Positions 60,051-64,000 of a DNA stretch of 64,000 nucleotides are shown here, in pieces. Below the pieces are notes generated by a model. It made no database searches and was not told where the DNA came from. It worked only from the letters and a program-made list of their open reading frames with translations. The stretch's first letter is position 1, and each line of letters opens with the position of its first letter. This DNA is from Sipunculus nudus (lineage: Eukaryota > Annelida > Sipuncula > Golfingiida > Sipunculidae): positions 76,272,453 through 76,336,452 of the forward strand of contig CM049311.1 in the NCBI GenBank assembly GCA_026874595.1, given 5' to 3'. Position numbers and translations under genes: made by a program.

Positions 60051-60975
60051 TATAGAAATGAATGAACGCCCTACCTCAAACTAGCCTGTACCACTGGAGT
60101 TGCCAATATATTTTAATCCAAAGTGGAACACAAATAAATTTAAATCAAGTTCCGTGAAAGTTCCGTGAATAAAAATGTCCTGGAATGTTCAAACCAAAAT
60201 CACCGGTTCTTCTTTTGCCTCACTGTACACTGCCAGACTGAGTCCTGGATCCTCGCTGCCCGGGTTGAATCCTACAGGGGACGTTCACGACGCCATGTTT
60301 CCCCTCTGTCGCTCCTGCTTACCACATCGGGACAATATTGCTGTTGTCAGGAAAATCACCCCGAGTCTTCCTTCGGGAACTCAGGTTCACCTTTGCTGAC
60401 AGTTACAAACGGTTTCAATTGAATGTTCCAGATATAATAACACTTTTTGATTGTTGATTTGAAAGTCCTGCTGGCTGTGCCGAAACTGTCGTGGCAGCTC
60501 GTTTTAGCTACTTGTGGTTCTCTTTACCTATACATCTCGACTGGAATATGAATAAATCCAATGTGGGATATATTTCGTTTTTATTCCATTTCAATGTCCA
60601 TTTGATAACATTGATCCCAAAATAGTTAGCTCAATAGTAATGTGTCCAGTGGTACCATGAACATCAATAATATTAAAATGTTTCAAGTGTACAAATCCTT
60701 CTTGATCTCTATTCTTACTCCATATACTGTTCCAGCCACCCCATAACTCTCTTGACTTACTCCATCAATGATCTCAGCCATAATAGTATACCATACATCA
60801 AGTACTGCTCACTTTTCCCCCAACTGCCCTGAAACCCTGGCGCTTTTATATTTTTTAACTTTACTTGCCTTGCATGGGGTGGTGAAATATTTGGATCTGA
60901 TGCAATATAGATTTAGAAGGCTGTAAGGGCTGATGCAACCATTTGAAATATACAAGATGGTGGCATAATATTAAG
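60051..60975. other. Intergenic DNA, no supported gene
   Basis: A GC-richer patch at about 60200-60400 has two overlapping plus-strand frames of 74 and 85 codons without recognisable motifs. The rest is AT-rich. It could hold a promoter or exon, but nothing fixes it. Confidence 0.4.
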
Positions 60976-60976
60976 G

Positions 60977-61671
60977 TCACATGACAGGTGTCACAGAATT
61001 ATTAGTTTTCCTAATTATATCCCTGGATTTTTTCCCAGACAGAATCGCCAAGCCTGGCCGCAACACCATGATAATCCCGAGGTTGGTCTCTGCTGCAACC
61101 CCATTGCCATTTTCCCGGCAGTGGAGCACCACCAGTCTGTCTGTCAGCCCGTGTGTCTTCATGCTGTTGAACAGAGACGTGAGGAACTTTTCCTGGTTCG
61201 CCATCCCCTCTAGCCCAACAAGCAGGTTAAAGGAGTCGTCGTACCCTACCTCCCCAGTACCAACAATGGATGGATCACGCGTGGCCATCACTGGGACTTC
61301 CTACTCTCGTGCTGATGGGTTTGTCTCTGGCTGGCTTCCCATGGCAGGAGACCAGTTGTCCAGAATACATGTAGCCCAGGAATGTCCACTTCTGGACTGC
61401 CCAGTGACTCTGAAAAAAAACAATTGTTAATTGCTGCAACACAATGCAGGGTGGCAGGTTGTTGTCCCTGGTTGTACTCTTCCCAGGAGGCACATGGGCT
61501 TCTCTGCAGCAATCTCTCTGCATGCATGTGCAAATCTATGACAACTGGCACAACTGGGACCTCTTCCGCTGTCCACCAGATCAGTTGATCTTGGTCTGTC
61601 TGGGGTCTTCTGCTGTCCACCAGATCAGTTGATCTTGGTTTGTCTGGGGTAAGTGGCTTAGCATCCTCCAC
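60977..61671 (-). pseudogene. TatD-like metal-dependent hydrolase, broken and truncated
   Basis: TatD-family proteins are metal-dependent DNases or hydrolases with a TIM-barrel fold. On the minus strand the N-terminal metal motif appears as VVIDLHMHAERLLQR (canonical DxHxH), followed by CVAAINNCFFSESLGSPEVD and VFWTTGLLPWEA. After a frame change near 61290 comes VGTGEVGYDDSFN (canonical GEiGLD) and RLVVLHCREN (canonical iHCRd). The frame ends at 60977, so the last third of the barrel with the final His and Asp ligands is missing. The tandem PQTNQDQLIWWTAE-encoding repeat at about 61558-61640 precedes it. It is part of a longer broken gene with 61690-62490. Confidence 0.6.
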
Positions 61672-61689
61672 AAAATGGAGGGATGAACA

Positions 61690-62490
61690 AAGGCCACTTC
61701 AGAGTTTGGCGGATAAGAGCTAAGCGTAGACAACTTGTCCATCGGTAGATGGCACAGATCCTGTGCAGCAGCTGTACATATCCTGGGACATGTTGCAAGG
61801 TGAATCCCTGGTCCTGATGGCCTCTATCATTGTATTGCCACCACTGATTATGTAACACCATCTGCCACAGAGTGGTTGCCAACCTGCAGCTAACCTCCCG
61901 GCCAGATGAGACAGGAGGACATATACCCACCAGATAAAAGTTCTTTGATGAGCCTCACTCAGGTGATCTCCATCATGTTAATGCCACCTTCTGCGCTCCC
62001 ATGGATCACCAGTTGGCTTCTTGCATGTGAAGCAGGCGGATGCTGGCTGTACCCATGACGGCACGTGCTTGAGCATCACATGACATTTTAGATGGGATGA
62101 TGGTCCCTAACACACAGGGCACACTGGGGCCTTGCATCGAGATTCAGCAGGGCTGGCAGGCAATGGCTCTCCAGTCCACTATGTGCCACTGTTGCCGATG
62201 AGACAGCAGCCATCATGGCTGGCTTACCTTGTGACAACCCAGCAGATTGTCCTGACAGTTTATCACTCACTGAGGAAGGCTATAGCTCTTGATCCACTAT
62301 ACACCACTGGTGCTGAGGAGACAGCAGCCTTCACGGCTTGCTGACCCCCTGACAACCCAGTAGATTGTCCTGACAGTTTACCCCGCACTGCAGAATTTTT
62401 CCTCTGGAAAGCCTCCACATGGCTCTCCGCTGCTGGCCTCTTCCTTGAGGTATTGGTTGCAGCCGTCTTGCCTGGCCTCCTTGACACAAT
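61690..62490 (-). pseudogene. Upstream part of the TatD-like pseudogene, with tandem repeat
   Basis: Minus-strand sequence with several coding-like pieces in different frames: KKTAATNTSRKRPAAESHVE-like basic stretch near 62470, two related units with KLSGQS.GLS, AAVSSA and a Ser/Gly tail encoded by a tandem duplication of about 120 bp (62165-62381), and LNLDARPQCALCVRDHHPI with a CxxC. A long helix-like stretch near 61920-61800 precedes the hydrolase. In some invertebrates multi-copy TatD-like proteins carry N-terminal zinc-binding regions, which would fit. That link is from general knowledge, not proof. Confidence 0.35.
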
Positions 62491-62510
62491 AACACTGGTG
62501 TCATCACTTT

Positions 62511-64000
62511 TTAGCGAACCTGTGAGCTTATGCGATGGTGTGGCGTCGTCCCGCCTCCGGCGTCCGTCGTCTGTACGTTAACCCTTTACTATCTTGAAAA
62601 CGGCAAGAATTAGCATCACGAAATTTTATGCATAAAATTAGTCATCTAAAAAACTCTATCGGATTTTGCTTATTTTTTGGCTAACTGCATTTTCTTAGAT
62701 TTTATAAGGAAAAAGTTGAAAAAAATTTAAAAATCTTCTTCTCCGAATCTGTTCAGCCAAATTGTCCAATATTTTACAGAAATGATTCCTGGAACAATCT
62801 CTCTCAAGTTTGTTTGAATGATTTAAGTTCAGTGATTTTTGGCCGAGTTACAGGAAGTTTAACTTAGTCATCTGTCCAAAAAAGCATACTAAAATTACAA
62901 TCTCAGAAATGGTTTGAGCTATCATCACCAAATTTTATGCCAATGTTGGTCACATGAGTCATATCTGAAATTGAGGTATTGGTGGCGCCACCTGCATCAG
63001 CCTTTTTTGTATGGGGGTCATCAGTGCCAGTATCATACTGACAGCTACAAATAACTTCTTCTCTGAAACGATATGGCCAAATTGGTTAATATAGCACAAA
63101 AATGATCCTAGGGTAGTGCTTTCTGAAGTTTGTTCAAATGGTCTCAGTTCAGTGACATTTGGCTAAGTTATGGGAAGCTGAATTTAGTCATATGCCATAA
63201 CAGCCCATTTTAGCTAAGTGGCTACAAAAATCTTCTAAAAAACCAGTGGGCCAAATTTTTAAATCTCACACATTAATTATTCTTACATGTTGATAATTCA
63301 AATTTGTTCAAATGGTCTCAGTTCAGTGACTTTTGGCTGAGTTATGGGAAGCTGAATTTAGTCATATGCCATAACAGCCCATTTTAGCTAAGTGGCTACA
63401 AAAATCTTCTTCTCAAAAACCACTTGGCCAAATTCTTAAATCTCACAAATTAATTATCCTTAGATGTTGATAATTCAAGTTTGTTCAAATGGTCTCAGTT
63501 CAGTGACTTTTGGCTGAGTTATGGGAAGCTGAATTTAGTCATGTGCCATAACAGCCCATGTTAGCTAAGTGGCTACAAAAATCTTCTTCTCAAAAACCAC
63601 TGGGCTTAATTCTTAAATCTCACACATTAATTATCCTTAGATGTTGATGATTCAAGTTTGTTCAAATGGTTTTGGTTCAATGATTTTTGGCTGAGTTATG
63701 GGAAGCTGAACTTTGCCATTTTGCTGTTATATTCCCATATTAGTTATAAACCTACAAAATGTTTTTCGACTGATGATTCTGAGGCCAGTTCGTTTAATAT
63801 TTTGCAAGAACAATTCCCTGAATAATTCTTATCATAATTGTCTTTTATGGTTCCAAAGAATGAATTTTGGCTGAATTATAAAGATTGAATTGAGTCAATT
63901 TACCATATATAATAGCTGTGTGAAGCAGATACATCTAGCCTAGCACCAGTTTATCAGCATTCATTACATCATGCCCCTAGACATTTAGATTTCAGGTTAT
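62511..64000 (+). mobile_element. Third Helentron-like element with about 176-bp tandem repeats (runs off window)
   Basis: The start TTAGCGAACCTGTGAGCTTA followed by GTCCCGCC..GGCGTCCGTCGTCTGT parallels the other two Helentron-like starts (TTAGC, then CGTCCG-rich). The body contains four or five tandem units with a period of 174-178 bp, marked by TTCAAATGGTCTCAGTTCAG at 63133, 63307, 63484 and (diverged) 63661, with an older unit near 62810. Each continues with GGGAAGCTGAATTTAGTCAT and ATCTTCTTCTCAAAAACCAC. Pearl elements of oysters are similar: HINEs with a satellite core of about 160 bp. The 3' end is not in the window. Confidence 0.6.

Noticed and set aside
60165-60422. Two overlapping plus-strand frames of 74 and 85 codons
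   Set aside because: GC-richer patch, no domain, no splice context. It could be a promoter area, but nothing proves it.

Overview
The window is animal nuclear DNA: AT-rich, few genes, introns with GT/AG borders, AATAAA polyadenylation signals, a tRNA-derived SINE, and at least five kinds of transposable element. Three element families open with TTAGC and then run into CGTCCGTCC stretches, and there are long TA and CT microsatellites. From general familiarity with such repeats I think a lophotrochozoan is likely, most probably a bivalve mollusc. That is an inference; no species marker gene is present. No bacterial operon, CRISPR array, rRNA operon or intact tRNA gene was seen.

Layout. 0-2.4 kb: a SINE-like repeat and the 3' end of a host gene (two exons, stop, poly(A) signal) for a protein with KP-rich repeats. 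2.4-7.3 kb: non-coding DNA with a hAT-type MITE and tandem repeats. 7.27-14.05 kb: a complete, young LTR element with TG...CA long terminal repeats, an ACAC target duplication and a polypurine tract but no detectable gag or pol; it looks like a large non-autonomous (LARD-like) element whose RNA may be spliced. A Harbinger-type MITE with TAA target sites is nested in it. 14-22.3 kb: microsatellites, a second Harbinger-type MITE copy, and a 5.1 kb structure with inverted arms of about 0.7 kb around a tRNA-derived SINE. 23-28.9 kb: an unidentified, broken multi-exon locus on the minus strand with C2H2 zinc-finger-like pieces. 29-34.7 kb: no genes; two minisatellites.

34.76-38.16 kb and 56.51-59.13 kb: two copies of a 2.6 kb Helentron/HINE-like rolling-circle element with internal 682-bp duplications. 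The first is interrupted by a second, 732-bp Helentron-like element, and the other copy supplies the exact empty site. 41.48-42.56 kb: a 1.09 kb TA-flanked terminal-inverted-repeat element containing a 5S-rRNA-like segment. 42.9-44.7 kb: a decayed hAT transposase. 46.76-50.4 kb: a deleted Ty3/gypsy element (gag, zinc knuckle, RT C-terminus, RNase H; no protease, RT palm or integrase), with a possible LTR. 50.80-60.05 kb: a 9.26 kb hAT element with 12-bp inverted repeats. Its transposase is nearly complete but carries one frameshift and one in-frame stop, and the Helentron copy sits in its intron. 61-62.5 kb: a broken TatD-like hydrolase gene. 62.5-64 kb: the start of a third Helentron-like element with tandem repeats of about 176 bp, running off the window.

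The protein genes are therefore mostly transposon genes in varied states of decay, plus one host gene tail. The nesting gives a relative order of events: the hAT came before Helentron copy 2, Helentron copy 1 came before the 732-bp insertion, and the LTR element came before its MITE.
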